Source of the DNA: Alopecurus myosuroides
Taxonomy: Eukaryota; Streptophyta; Magnoliopsida; Poales; Poaceae
NCBI GenBank assembly: GCA_028641055.1
Contig: CM054062.1
Span: forward strand, 277,161,710-277,225,709
Reading direction: 5' to 3'
DNA: 64,000 nt
Shown: positions 32,973-43,660 of the stretch, piece by piece
Layout of the letters: every line of letters starts with the position of its first letter
How positions within the stretch are numbered: position 1 is the first letter of the stretch
The notes under the pieces: model-generated
What the model was told of the DNA's origin: nothing
What the model saw: only the letters and a program-made list of their open reading frames with translations
The model's database searches: none
Position numbers and translations under genes: made by a program

Positions 32973-34309
32973 ATGCCGGGTGTACCCAGGGAACTTGTTG
33001 AGCATCAATTGAAGGTGATTCCAGGATCAAAACCCGTCAAGCAAGGTCTCCGTCGATTTGACGGAAGAAGACGGAAGTCTATTGGCAAGGAAATTATCCG
33101 GCTTCTAGCAGCTGATTTTATCCGAGAAGTAATACACACCGATTGGTCTGCGAACCCAGTATTAGTCCCGAAGAAGGATAGTATTATTATTAGGATGTGT
33201 ATAGATTACACGGGATTGAACAAATTGTGTCCAAAAGATAGGTTCGTGTTACCTCAGATCGATCAAATAATAGATACCACTGCTGGCTATGAGCTTTTAT
33301 GCTTTTTGGATGCTTATTCCGAGTACCATCAAATACGCATGAAAGAAGAAGATCAAATCAAGACCTCTTTCCTAACAACCTACGGAACATACTATTACAT
33401 AACCACGCCTTTTGGCTTGAAAAACGTGGGTGCAGCATACCAGCGTTGCATGCAACGTTGTTTGCATAGTCAGATTGCAAAAACATGCACGTTTACGTGG
33501 ACGACATTGCCGTCGTTTCCAAGAAAAAGGATACACTCCTTGAAGATCTTTGAGAAACTTTTGAAAATTTGCGCACTTATAAATCGAAGTTGAATCCATT
33601 AAAGTGCGTATTTGGGGTTCCCTCGGGAAAACTTCTGGGTTTCATCGTTTCTAATAGAGGAATAGAAGTAAACCCGGAAAATATCATAGCAATCTTAAAC
33701 ATCAAAAGACCCACATGCCTAAAAGATGTCCAAAGATTGACGGGTTCTGCAGCCGTCGTAAGCATGTTTATAAGCCGAATTGGGGACAAAGCTCTGCGAT
33801 TATACAAATTGTTGAAGAAATCCGACAATTTTGAATGGACAGAAGAGGCGGACAAAGCATTAGCCCAGTTGAAGGAAACTTTGATGAAAGCTCCGGTTTT
33901 GGCATCGCCAAAAGACAAAGAACCCATGTTGTTGTACTTAACAGCAACTAACAGGGTTATCAGCACAATGATAATCGTGGAAAGACGCAAGGATGAACAG
34001 AGCATACCAGATCAGCATCCAGCATACTATATAAGTGAAGTATTCTCTGAATCCAAGCAAAGGTACCCACATTATCAAAAACTGGCATATGGCGTGTTTT
34101 TCGCATCCCGAAAACTCTACCATTATTTCCAAGGACATTCTATAACAGTGGAAAGCAAAGAACCACTAGGGGATATCATAAACAATACGGACGCAACAGG
34201 CCGAGTCGCCAAATGGGGCATTGAATTGGCTGCGTTCGATATTAAGTACCAACCTAGGACGACAATTAAATCCCAGGTTTTGGTAGATTTTATCGCTGAT
34301 TGGACATAA
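32973..34309 (+). pseudogene. element D reverse transcriptase and RNase H
   Basis: Tat-type reverse transcriptase with VPKKDSIIIRMCIDYTGLNK, DRFVLPQIDQIIDTTAGYEL and TPFGLKNVGAAYQRCMQ. The catalytic YVDD is at 33494-33505, in a different frame from the N-terminal part because of a frameshift near 33480. The thumb and first RNase H follow in a long frame (33569-34309) containing GFIVSNRGIEVNPENI and ending with the FFASRKLYHYFQGHSITV block typical of Gypsy RNase H. All the main motifs are present, so the enzyme was lost only recently relative to gag. Confidence 0.88.
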
Positions 34310-34312
34310 GTA

Positions 34313-34987
34313 ATGGAAAACAAACCAATGCCGGAGTCGGAATACCGTTTTATGCATTTTGACGGATCCAAGATGAAAGAAGGCGCTAGAGCTGGTGTAG
34401 TGCTAAAATCCCCAAAAGGCGATAATATGGAGTATGTATTACAAATACACTTCAACGCCAACAACAATGTGGCAGAATACGAAGCATTGCTTCATGACTT
34501 GCATATTGCAAATGAAATAGGAGATAAGCGTATACTTTGCTATGGTGACTCAGATTTGGTACAACATCAACTAAACCAAACATGGGATGCAAAAAGTCCC
34601 ATCATGGCCGAATATCGGAGAACGGTGGATGAATTCGCCATTTGCTTCCTAGGATTTGAAGTACTTCATATCAAAAGGGAAGAAAATTGGAACGCGGATG
34701 CTTTAGCCCGCATGGGCTCGGAAAGGGTAAAAGTTTTACCGCCTGGTGTGTTTATCCAACACTTGCATGAACCATCAATAAAAGGCGGTGATATTGACTA
34801 TCCTCTAGTTTCCGAGTCAATTGAAGTCTTGCTTGTTAACTCGGATTGGAAAATTCCATACTTAAACTTCTTAGTTGATCAGAAGTTCCCGGATGGAGCA
34901 GACGAGGTCTTGCAAAGGCGGATACAACGCCGATGCAAAGGATACACGGTAATTAATGGTTGCATGTATAAACTCACCACTATCTGA
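34313..34987 (+). pseudogene. element D second (archaeal-type) RNase H and integrase start
   Basis: A second RNase H of the aRNH type found in Tat-lineage elements follows the first one. The acidic active-site residues are in place in MHFDGSKMKEGARAGVVL, EYEALLHDLHIAN, CYGDSDLVQHQ and NWNADALARMG. The usual Gypsy RNase H lies just upstream, so this element carried two. The tail of the frame (from about 34750) already enters the integrase linker. A stop at 34985-34987 ends the frame before the integrase zinc region. Confidence 0.82.
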
Positions 34988-35029
34988 TTTTTTCAGCGAT
35001 GTATTTCGCCAGAGGAAGGCCAAGAAATC

Positions 35030-36076
35030 TTGCAAGAAATCCATGCAGGAGATTGCGGACATCATGCTCAATCAAAAAGCATAGTTAAAAAAGCATTACG
35101 TGCAGGGTTTTTCTGGCTAACATCAAAGACAGGCGCGGAACACATAATAAACACATGTGCCGGGTGTCAATATTACGCCAAGAAGACGAATATGTCAGCC
35201 CAAGCACTCAAAACTATCCCCATTATATGTCCATTTGCGGTCTGGGGGCTAGATATGATGGGACCATTCAAAACTGCCAGAGGTGGACTTACACATCTAC
35301 ACGTTGCAGTAGACAAGTATACCAAGTGGGTGGAGGCGAAACCCATCAAAAAACATGACGGCGGAACTGCCAGAAATTTCGTCATTGACATAGTCATGAG
35401 ATACAGCGTTCAACACAGCATAATCACTGACAACGGAACAGATTTCTCTATTGGAGAGTTGGCAAAATATTGCCGACAAACAAGAATACGCCTAGATCTT
35501 GCATCTGTGGCATACCCACAGTCCAATGGGTAGGTTGAAAGAATGAATAGCTCAGTCCTGCAAGGAATACGCCCAAGATTCGAAACTCCTCTTCACAGAG
35601 CAGCTGGTGCATGGGTAGAACAATTACCTTCTATACTTTGGAGTATTCGAACAACACCGAATAGATCATCAGGACAAACACCGTTTTTACTAGTTTATGG
35701 TGCAGAAGCAGTGCTTCCTACGGACATGATCCATGATAGCCCAAGAATGCAGGCTTACGACGACTCGGATGCCGAAAACGCACGACGGGATGTCGTCGAT
35801 CTTTTAGAACAAGAATGAGAGCTTGTGCTTCAAAGATACGTCATTTATCAGCAAGGATTACAACGGTACCATAGTCAGAAAATCAGACATCGTTCTTTCA
35901 AACAAGGTGACTTAGTGCTAAGGTTGGTGCAAGAAAGGAAGCACAAATTAGACCCAGTCCGGGAGGGACCGTTTGTCATTAGCAAGGCTATGAAAAATGG
36001 ATCATACTACCTTGTAGATATTCGAGATACAGAGTATGATCCTAAAAACTCGAATCGCAAGAGAAAGATAAGATAG
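35030..36076 (+). pseudogene. element D integrase
   Basis: The zinc-binding region is recognisable from HAGDCGHHAQSKSIV with CAGCQYYAKK. The DDE core has WGLDMMGPF, ITDNGTDFSI and VERMN. The third catalytic residue lies just after an in-frame TAG at 35531-35533, which replaces a codon in the NG-VERMN motif, and a second stop (TGA, 35816-35818) breaks the C-terminal domain before QGDLVLRLVQERKHKLDPV. All motifs are in Gypsy order after RNase H. Two nonsense mutations make it inactive. Confidence 0.88.
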
Positions 36077-36306
36077 ATGTCGAACTGGGAGAGACAAAGA
36101 GACCCTGGAGTATCAAGCAGTTACGTCCTTTCTACACTTAGTTCAATTTCTATGTAAACTTCTTTTGAGATCATGAAATAAAGTTGTCGGAATTCATGCA
36201 TTCCTGTTTTACTTGGTTATTTCCATACAAATCATAAGTCCGCCTTATCTATTTCCCAATGATTCTTCAGAATGCTCAATGTTAACCCGAATTGTGCATG
36301 CGTGCT

Positions 36307-38032
36307 TGATACGCTTTGATGGTGCCTTGACGGGGATGCTTTTTGATGATGATTACGTCCCCAGCAACAACGCCAGAAATTCCTTGATATGCTTTGATGG
36401 TGCCTTGACGGGGAGGCTTCTTGATGATGATTACGTCCCCGGCAACGGCGCCAGAAATTCCTTGATGTTTGCGTGTTGGGAACCCCAAGAGGAGGGTGTG
36501 ATGAGAAAAGCGGTAAGAATTTCCCTCAGTTAAGAACCAAGGTTATCAATCCAGTAGGAGGAATAGGATCTTCGGAAGGTTGATGCCACTAATGGTCGTG
36601 ATGGCGCCTCACGGTGTTAGCAACAATGCGGAACATGCACACAACACAACCAAAATACTTTGTCCCAGCGGTACAGTGAGGTTGTAAATCTCACCGGTCT
36701 TGCTGAAAACAAAGATTAGACGTATAGTGTGGAAAATTGTGTATGCTTGCAGTAAGTAAAGAAAGAAGGAAATTGTAGTGGTTTGTTTAATAGTGTAAGA
36801 AAATGGACCGGGGTTCATAGGTTTACTAGGGATATCTCTCCATAAAAGATAGCATGTTGGGTGAACAAATTACAGCTGAGCAATTGACAAATAGAGGTTG
36901 TACCGTAGTGCACATTCATGACATGATGACTACTATGATATTTAGTGTGGGCATTACAAAAATATACATATATCGTAATCCAACTGCATCTATGACTAAT
37001 AATCCACCCTTAGGTTATCATCCGAACCCCCTTAGGTATTAAGTTGCAAGCAACAGATAATCGCATTAAGCAATGTGTGTAATGTAAGCAATGATTGTAC
37101 ACGCGGGCACGCACACCACTGTTTTCTCCCTAGTGGCAACAACACATCCTCCCCCGTCACGTTTCTGACACTCGAGCACAGGCAAAAGGAGGAATGAACC
37201 CACTATCGAGCATAAATACTCCCTCTTTGAGTCACTAGCAACTACTTGGCCAGAGCAACCACTAGCAACGGAAAGCATGCAAGATCACAAATAACATATG
37301 CAATAAAGATTATAATCAACTTGGCATAAGTTCAATATTCATCGGATCCCAGCAAACACAGCATATAGAATTACATAAGAAAAATCTCGATCATGTTAGG
37401 CAGCTCACGAGATCTAAACATTGAGGCATATGAGGATAAGACAACCATCTAGCTACTGCTATGGACCCGTAGTCCAAGGATGAACTACTCACGCATCACT
37501 CCAGAGGCAGGCATGGTGATGAAGAGGCCTCCGGTGATGATCTCCTCTCCGGCAGGGTGCCGGGAGAGAGCTTCACAACCCCCCTAATCTAGGGTTGACG
37601 ACGATGGCGGCTACGGAACTTTTCGGGGATATTTGATCAGGTGCTTAGGGTTTTCCATCATAGGGGAATATATAGGCGAAAGGGAAAAGGCGGTGGAGCC
37701 CCATACCACCTCCAGGCGCGGCCAAGGGGGGACACGCCACCCTATGGTGTGGGACCCTTGGTGCTCATCTTCGACTCCTCTTTGGTCTTTTGGATGCTTC
37801 CGGGGAAAATAGGAACTTCGGGATTTGTGGGGGTCCAATTCCGAGAATATATCCAGAACAACTTTTCTGAAATAAAAAACAACAGAAAACAGGGAACCGG
37901 CACTTGGCATCTTGTTAATAGGTTAGTCCCAGAAAACATGTAAAATGCTATAAAGAAGGGAGAAAACATGTAGCAATTTAAATAATATCATCATGGAGCA
38001 TCAGAATTTATAGATACGTTGGAGACGTATCA
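36307..38032 (-). mobile_element. F: solo LTR carrying two 78-bp primer-site-containing repeats at its 3' end
   Basis: The LTR proper is 36463-38032 (minus strand, starting with hairpin GATACGT-TGGAG-ACGTATC). At its 3' end two 78-bp units follow (36385-36462 and 36307-36384). Each ends in ATCA-type termini and contains a tRNA-Asp-type primer site; the inner one (36436-36453) is a perfect TGGCGCCGTTGCCGGGGA. The duplication GTGCT (36302-36306 and 38033-38037) lies outside the repeats, so they behave as part of the inserted LTR. Confidence 0.85.
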
Positions 38033-38469
38033 GTGCTCGGTGTTAAAAAACTGAATGCTTTTACAGCCTAAAAAGGACTAAGGAAACCCAGATTGTGCCA
38101 GCGTGCCTGAGTTTCATACATTTTCAAAATTCCTTACTTTTTCCTAAGTATTATCTGATTATTTCTGTGTTGGGTCACTGATATTAGTAAGTAGAAATAC
38201 CTTAGTATAATCCATGTTTCCGAGTTTCGACTGATAGGTTGAACCCAGTCACTTGGCATGAAGATTAAGTACTATTGAGCCATTTCAGCACGAAGGACAC
38301 TCAAAACATATAAACCAGAGAACTTAGAAGGAAAAGGAATTAAAACCCGGAAAAACTTGCAAATACATAAGTTTTACTGCAAGAGGGGAATACTTGTTTA
38401 TACAAATGATAGATAGCATTACAATGGATATTACATTGAAAGAATAGTAAGGCTTCTATTTTGTTCCTG

Positions 38470-41400
38470 CCAACCCACTTAGGAATCAGGCGGCCTCCTC
38501 AGAATCTGAGTCCTACTCTTCGCTGCTAGGGTCCTCAGGAGTTGCCGGAATCTCTTCCTCCGGGTAGAAGGTGGAGATCGACACCATTTGCGCTATCTTT
38601 GTAGCGTGCCCTTTGAAAGAATCGAAGATGCTGGCTCGCTGCGCTTCCCTGTATCCTTGGGGGATACCAGTCGCCACGCACCAGGACTTTGCGGTGGTAT
38701 AGTGCATACGCATTAGCCCAAGGGCCATGCGCGCACCACCGCGAGCTACGGAGCGGAACCAGGATTCCTTCTGGTTCGCCACCTCCTCAATGGCCTCCGG
38801 AATCTTGCCAACTTCCTAAATTTATTCCGCTTTGTCGGGAATGTACTTGCTGACAAGCAACATCCCCGCAGTCTTTAGTGCGGAGAAGATCTCCCCGAAA
38901 GCCCGAATTCTGTCAATTCGGGTAAGCAAGGGATTCCCCTCTGTTTGAATCAACAAACTAAAGTTAGAAAAAACCGAAATGGAGAAATAAAACATACTAT
39001 GAAAAGTATAAGGAAAAAATCCGGTAAAAGAGCTAAAAACTTACCGAGAATCTTGTCCATTTCAAGGCCTTCTTCAAGGCGTTGATTTAAAACATTCTCC
39101 AGGTCTTGGATGGTGGCTTTGTCCTTCTCGGCCTGGGCGGAAGCCTTGGACTCGGCAATACCAACACCCAAATGGCTAGCCTCCAGGTCTTTCTAGAGCT
39201 TTACGTTGATTTTGTAAAGCTTTGCGTTCTCTTTCCGGATGTTTTGGGCATTGCCAGCATCTTCAGCAATTTTTTTGGCTTTTGCCAAAGTAGCTGAAAA
39301 GCAAGAAAATTGAAGAGTTCAAAAACTCGAAAAATGACTTAGAAAATTTCTCACAAAAACAGCAGAGCGAATAGATGAAATATTTACCTGCTGATTCCTT
39401 CAGCTCACGCTGAATAGATGCCAATTATGAGTCTTTATCGTTGAGAATTCCAAGGAGAGTTTTAACCTCCTTGTTGTTGATGGTAAGTTTATTAAAAACT
39501 TCCATGTTAATAGTTTCGGTAGTTTGCTGAAACACGAAAAGAGAAACATCACTTAAGTCAAAAAAAAGCAAGAATAAGGAGAAAATCATTCAGTCAAAAA
39601 GTATATAATTGACTAAATGCTTGGGGGCTAGAGATATCTACCTAGCTCGTTTTTTGAAGACTTGCCAGATTGTTGGTAAATTCTTTTGCATAGTCCGCAA
39701 AAAGGATGCCGACATGGCAAATGCTGTCTTGAAGAACCTGGCGAGGAGAGAACACGTAATTATTCCTAACTATAAGTCCATCTTGCGGCTAGGGACGGAT
39801 TAATGGAGCACGAGCAAAATGTTTCTTCGCCCACGGACGAATATATCCGTGTTCGTCGAAACAGTTTTCTTCTTTTACCTTGAACTCGGGATCAAAGTTG
39901 GGTACGGGCTCCTCCTTCGGGACATTTGAAGGGCCTCCCACTTCCGGCTCCGCCCTTTCCCTCGCGTCCGACTCGGGCGCAATGGGCTGGCTGGACTGCA
40001 AGGGATATTCTTCCTCCCTTGCAGCTGAGTTTTCGTCCCCCTGCAGTCGGAGTGTCGGGTGCAGCAGCGGGAGACGGCTTCGCTCCTCTCTGAGCAACAA
40101 CCTTGTGTTTCTTCAATCTTTTGGATTCAAAGAGGTAGGGACCAGGCTGGAAAGAAAAATTCCGAGAAATAAGAATCTGAGAAACAAAATTGATGCAATA
40201 AAAAGCATAGAAAAAGCAAGAACCTGGGATTTTTTTACCTGGAAGTTGAGACGGCAACACCGTCAAGGTCAATGACCTCAGGAGTGTTGGATGCCTTCTT
40301 GCGTTTCCTTCCTCCGGATTGGAATTTGGCACGTAGTGCATCCAACTCAGCGTAAGTCGCCAGATCGGATTCAGGGAGGTCGACAAGTTGTACAAGAAAC
40401 AAAGTCCGAGTAAGTAAAATATCCGAGAAAAGGGAAAACCAAGAAAGTGCCCAAAGAGACAAACTATAACTTTGGAGCTGGGTTGCCAGCATGATACATT
40501 TGCAGGCTTTCTTCATACTGGTCCCGAGTGGAAACCAGTTGGTTTAGCCGTTTCTTGAAGTCCTTCTTGGTCAGGGCCTTGTTGGTTGCCCTCATCGTGT
40601 CGTCGGGTCCCGTGTAAGTACACAGAAGCCGAGTTCCGTGATGAGCCAAAGGCTGGATTCACCTTTCGAGCCAGCACAAGACAGTATCTGTGCCGGCCAG
40701 AGGGGGAGTGTTGGAAAAAAGCTTGGCGTTTCGCCGCTTGATCCTCATCAGATCTGTGGGCAGAGTGTGGACCGCGTCCACCTCCCAATTATCTTGGGGA
40801 GTAGCCGCGGAATTAACGAAAGGTGGGATGCCCATTTCCTTTCCGGAAACGGGATATCCGAGTGATGAAAGAAGGAACCCGTCCAGAATTTGACGGATTC
40901 CGAGGTTTTGATTTTAGGGAACGAGTCCTCCCTAACCTATGTAATGTAAAGGAGATTGTTCCACGGGTGGGGAGGACGCCTTCGGAAGGGTTTCGTTTAA
41001 CGCCAAAGCAGTACTGATGGAAGTCTAATCTAGGCTCTATTCTAGATACCCTTCAAAAAGGTCTTGAAACCCGACTAAGTACAGTATGGAATTGTGAGGA
41101 AGATTGAGGGGCTGGATTTTGTAGTGGTCCAGGACCTGAAGAAAGAAGGAGGATGGAGGAAGACCGATACCTATGTTGATGTGCGACGCGAGGAGGAATC
41201 GTTCGCCGGATTTCGTTGAAGGCTCGGTCTCGTCCGCGTCGTACCGCCACTTTCCTTCGAGGATAAACCCCTCTTCTCCATTGCCGGAAGGAGGGATGGA
41301 ACCACGTTGCAGTGGCTCCAATTCCCGGCATTTTCCTCCTCTTCGTCCTCCACACCGGCGGTGGTGGAAGCGGTGGCCTCCTCGCCGCCAGGAGTGATGT

Positions 41401-41726
41401 TTTCCTCCGCGGACACGGAGAAGAGGTGCGGAGAGGGAATAGTCGAGGCTGACGGCGCCGTAGTTCCGGTCGCGGGAGGTAGATCCCCGCGGGCTGAGTT
41501 GTTGGAGGTTTCCTCCGGCACGGTCGTCGCTGCGCTGACCGGCGAGTCGAGCTGCGGGTCGATGTCTTTGATGATAGAATCTATGTCCACGACGGTGTTC
41601 TCCACCTCCGAGGCGCGGGGAAAATCTCCGGTGGCCATTTGGTGGCGGTTCGGCCGTGAAGATGAACCTCCGATGGTTTTCTTCGGGGAAGGCTGGGGGC
41701 TCCTTTTTCTCTCTGCTCGAACTCAC
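38470..41726 (-). pseudogene. antisense extra gene of element D (Transposase_28 / putative gypsy-type transposon protein)
   Basis: On the strand opposite to gag-pol, a gene-like series of frames runs from 41726 to about 38470. Its 5' part reads MATGDFPRASEVENTVVDID (start at 41638) and is acidic and Pro/Thr-rich. In another frame it carries the block FLLASHINIGIGLPPSSFF and VLDHYKIQPLNLPHNSIL, which resembles the family I know as PF04195. Further pieces include RAKFQSGGRKRKKASNTPEV (about 40300), an Arg/Glu-rich coiled segment (about 39100) and a C-terminal ESWFRSVARGGARMALGLM (38513-38782). The pieces are split by intron-like gaps and by decay, and the exact exons are not resolved. Extra antisense ORFs are known from Tat-lineage elements. 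Confidence 0.65.
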
Positions 41727-42209
41727 ACTCGGGCACGGGCTCTGGTTGAAGTGATGCTGGGGGCTCGAGGAAGAAGATGGAACAGAATAGAAATCGGAGC
41801 CCCTGAGGCGGCTATTTATAGCCGGAGGCGCGCTGAGATTAGTTCAAACGACTATTTTAGCCGTTGGATGAACGACACGTGTTACGCCCGTAAATTCCGG
41901 GAAATGAGGGGACGGGGTGATAATGTATATCTCCTCGTTTCCCGCAAAAATCTGTCAGAGGATATGTTTCAGGGTTTTTACTGAACCCAAACATCCGTGG
42001 TGTCAACACGATTTCATCACTGACGTCATGAAGTTCCTTCTCCATGAAGGCTCGTGGAAGAAAAAAGACGGATTTTGGCGAAATCCGAGTTATGTGTTAT
42101 GATTTTTTTTGGGAAAATAAGAATCGAGACAAAGCGCCAATATTTCTCGAAAAAGAATGCAAATTAACGAAAGGTGGCAGAATGAAGTCTCAGTCCTTTT
42201 TGGGGATAC

Positions 42210-42635
42210 TGTCGGATATATACTGATTAGGGGTATATCCGGCATTATTCTAAAGAGCCGGATTACCCGGGTGGCCTGTTGGTAGTGGATCACGGTCCAT
42301 TGGGCGGCCCAGTAAGCTGATGCGCAGGAAGCCGGATTCTAGAAGAACCCGGACCACAGCCCAATGTGGTGCGGCTTGGAGAAGAAGACAGATTCCTTAC
42401 TTTCCAAGTTAGATACTTTCCGTAGTCTTCTAGGATTCCTTTCTGTAAGCCCTAACCCGACTATCTATATAAAGCCGGACGGGAGAGAAGAAAGACAGAC
42501 AATTAGCTAGAAGCCAACTCACCGGGAAGTTGATCCTCGTCGAGTTAGCGAAACCCTACTCACATTGTATTTTGTATACTTCAGGCTTCAGCCCTGATTT
42601 ACTGAGATTGCAGGAGTAGGAACGTCTCCTAGTGG
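42210..42635 (+). repeat. 3' LTR of element D, lacking its last 121 bp
   Basis: Aligns with 27086-27510 and then stops at CCTAGTGG. The next five bases, TAAAA, match the left flank TAGAA at four of five positions. The expected CGACA end of the LTR is missing. Confidence 0.82.
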
Positions 42636-43328
42636 TAAAATTCGAGACATTCAACTCCCATCTATTCGATATTTTCCTATTTTATTGCCAAGTGTGTGCT
42701 TGCTAGAAAAACTGCAAATAAGTTATCTGTGTATGATCTAGCTTTCATCTCAGCTACTGTGAAGCATGATAGGTCTTATAATTTTTGTGCTTTAATTGCT
42801 TTCCATCTTGCTACTAACCGCGAGATGGGAGGAATTTGTGGAGGTCTCGTTGCCTCTCGTTTGCTAGCCTTGCATGGTTTAGAGCCGCATCCCTTAGACA
42901 TTCAGTTTTCTACAGAGAGGATTAATCTTAATTCCATGATACAACATAAATTTGTTTCCACTTGTTCTAACCTTAATAATTTATCTTATGAAATAATTTT
43001 CTCAAAGAAAGCAAGGTGGCGGCTAACTAAATCTGATAGAGTAGTCAAACTGCCTGCACCTCTTTTTCTTAACCTTAATGTCAGGGAAGCATGGTCACTC
43101 TCAGAGAGTGAATTTGATACATATATTGAGGAGCATCCCCAGCTTGTAGAAGACATTGGAGAGGAGGGCGAAAATGATTTCGTCCAACCCTCTGACTACA
43201 CGGGGTTCCCAAACCACTATTCTAGTTATGACTATGCGCGTGCTTCTTCGTCCTCTTCATGGGCGCCTGAGTACGACCACGCCAGGGATGACCCACCAGC
43301 GTGGGGTTACTACGCGCATCGTGGTTGA
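42636..43328 (+). pseudogene. element A ATHILA ORF-1-type gene, C-terminal part
   Basis: Resumes the post-pol ORF interrupted by D, with the blocks RKTANKLSVYDLAFISA, YNFCALIAFHLATNREMGG and GGLVASRLLALHGLEPHPLD, which match the ATHILA ORF-1 family. It ends with a Ser/Tyr-rich tail and stop at 43326-43328. A one-base deletion near 42690 separates it from the first part. The protein's role in Athila elements is not established; it occupies the env position but has no evident membrane segment. Confidence 0.8.
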
Positions 43329-43404
43329 TCTCCACTTAGGCCAAAAGCCTAAGCTTGGGGGTAGGTACGCTGACATCATACTCATCTACATATGATGTTC
43401 TGTC

Positions 43405-43660
43405 GGTTCTCTGTATATCCCTGTTTTGTTTCTTTCGCTTCTTTTTGTTTCTTTTGTTTGTTTTCGTTTCTTTCGCTTCTTTTTGTTTCTTTCGTTTGTT
43501 TGCGTTTCTTTCACTTTCGCTTCTTTCGTTTCTTTTCGTTTTTATTGTGTTGTTATTGCTTTCCAAAACACAAAAGACCAAAAATATTTCTGTTGTTTCT
43601 CTTTATTTGTTTCTTTAGTTTGTTTCATTGGTTTGCTTTTCTTTCTATTTCGTATTAATA
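43405..43660 (+). repeat. T-rich polypyrimidine tract in the element A 3' region
   Basis: Repeated TTTCTTTCGCTTC and TTTGTTTC motifs produce an imperfect tandem pattern. Open frames on both strands here are artefacts of low complexity. Confidence 0.75.

Larger units (their letters stand above)
27086..42635 (+). mobile_element. element D: Tat-lineage Ty3/Gypsy retrotransposon with extra antisense gene
   Basis: LTRs at 27086-27631 and 42210-42635 surround gag, protease, reverse transcriptase, RNase H, a second (archaeal-type) RNase H and integrase in Gypsy order. A degraded antisense gene lies before the 3' LTR. With solo LTRs E and F removed it is about 12.2 kb. Flanks TAGAA (27081-27085) and TAAAA (42636-42640) are a near-perfect duplication. 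The 3' LTR lacks the last 121 bp present in the 5' LTR. Many stops and frameshifts show it is inactive. Confidence 0.88.

Noticed and set aside
36307..36462. 78-bp repeats resembling a short CRISPR-like or satellite array
   Set aside because: There are only two units, both carry primer-binding sites and adjoin an LTR.
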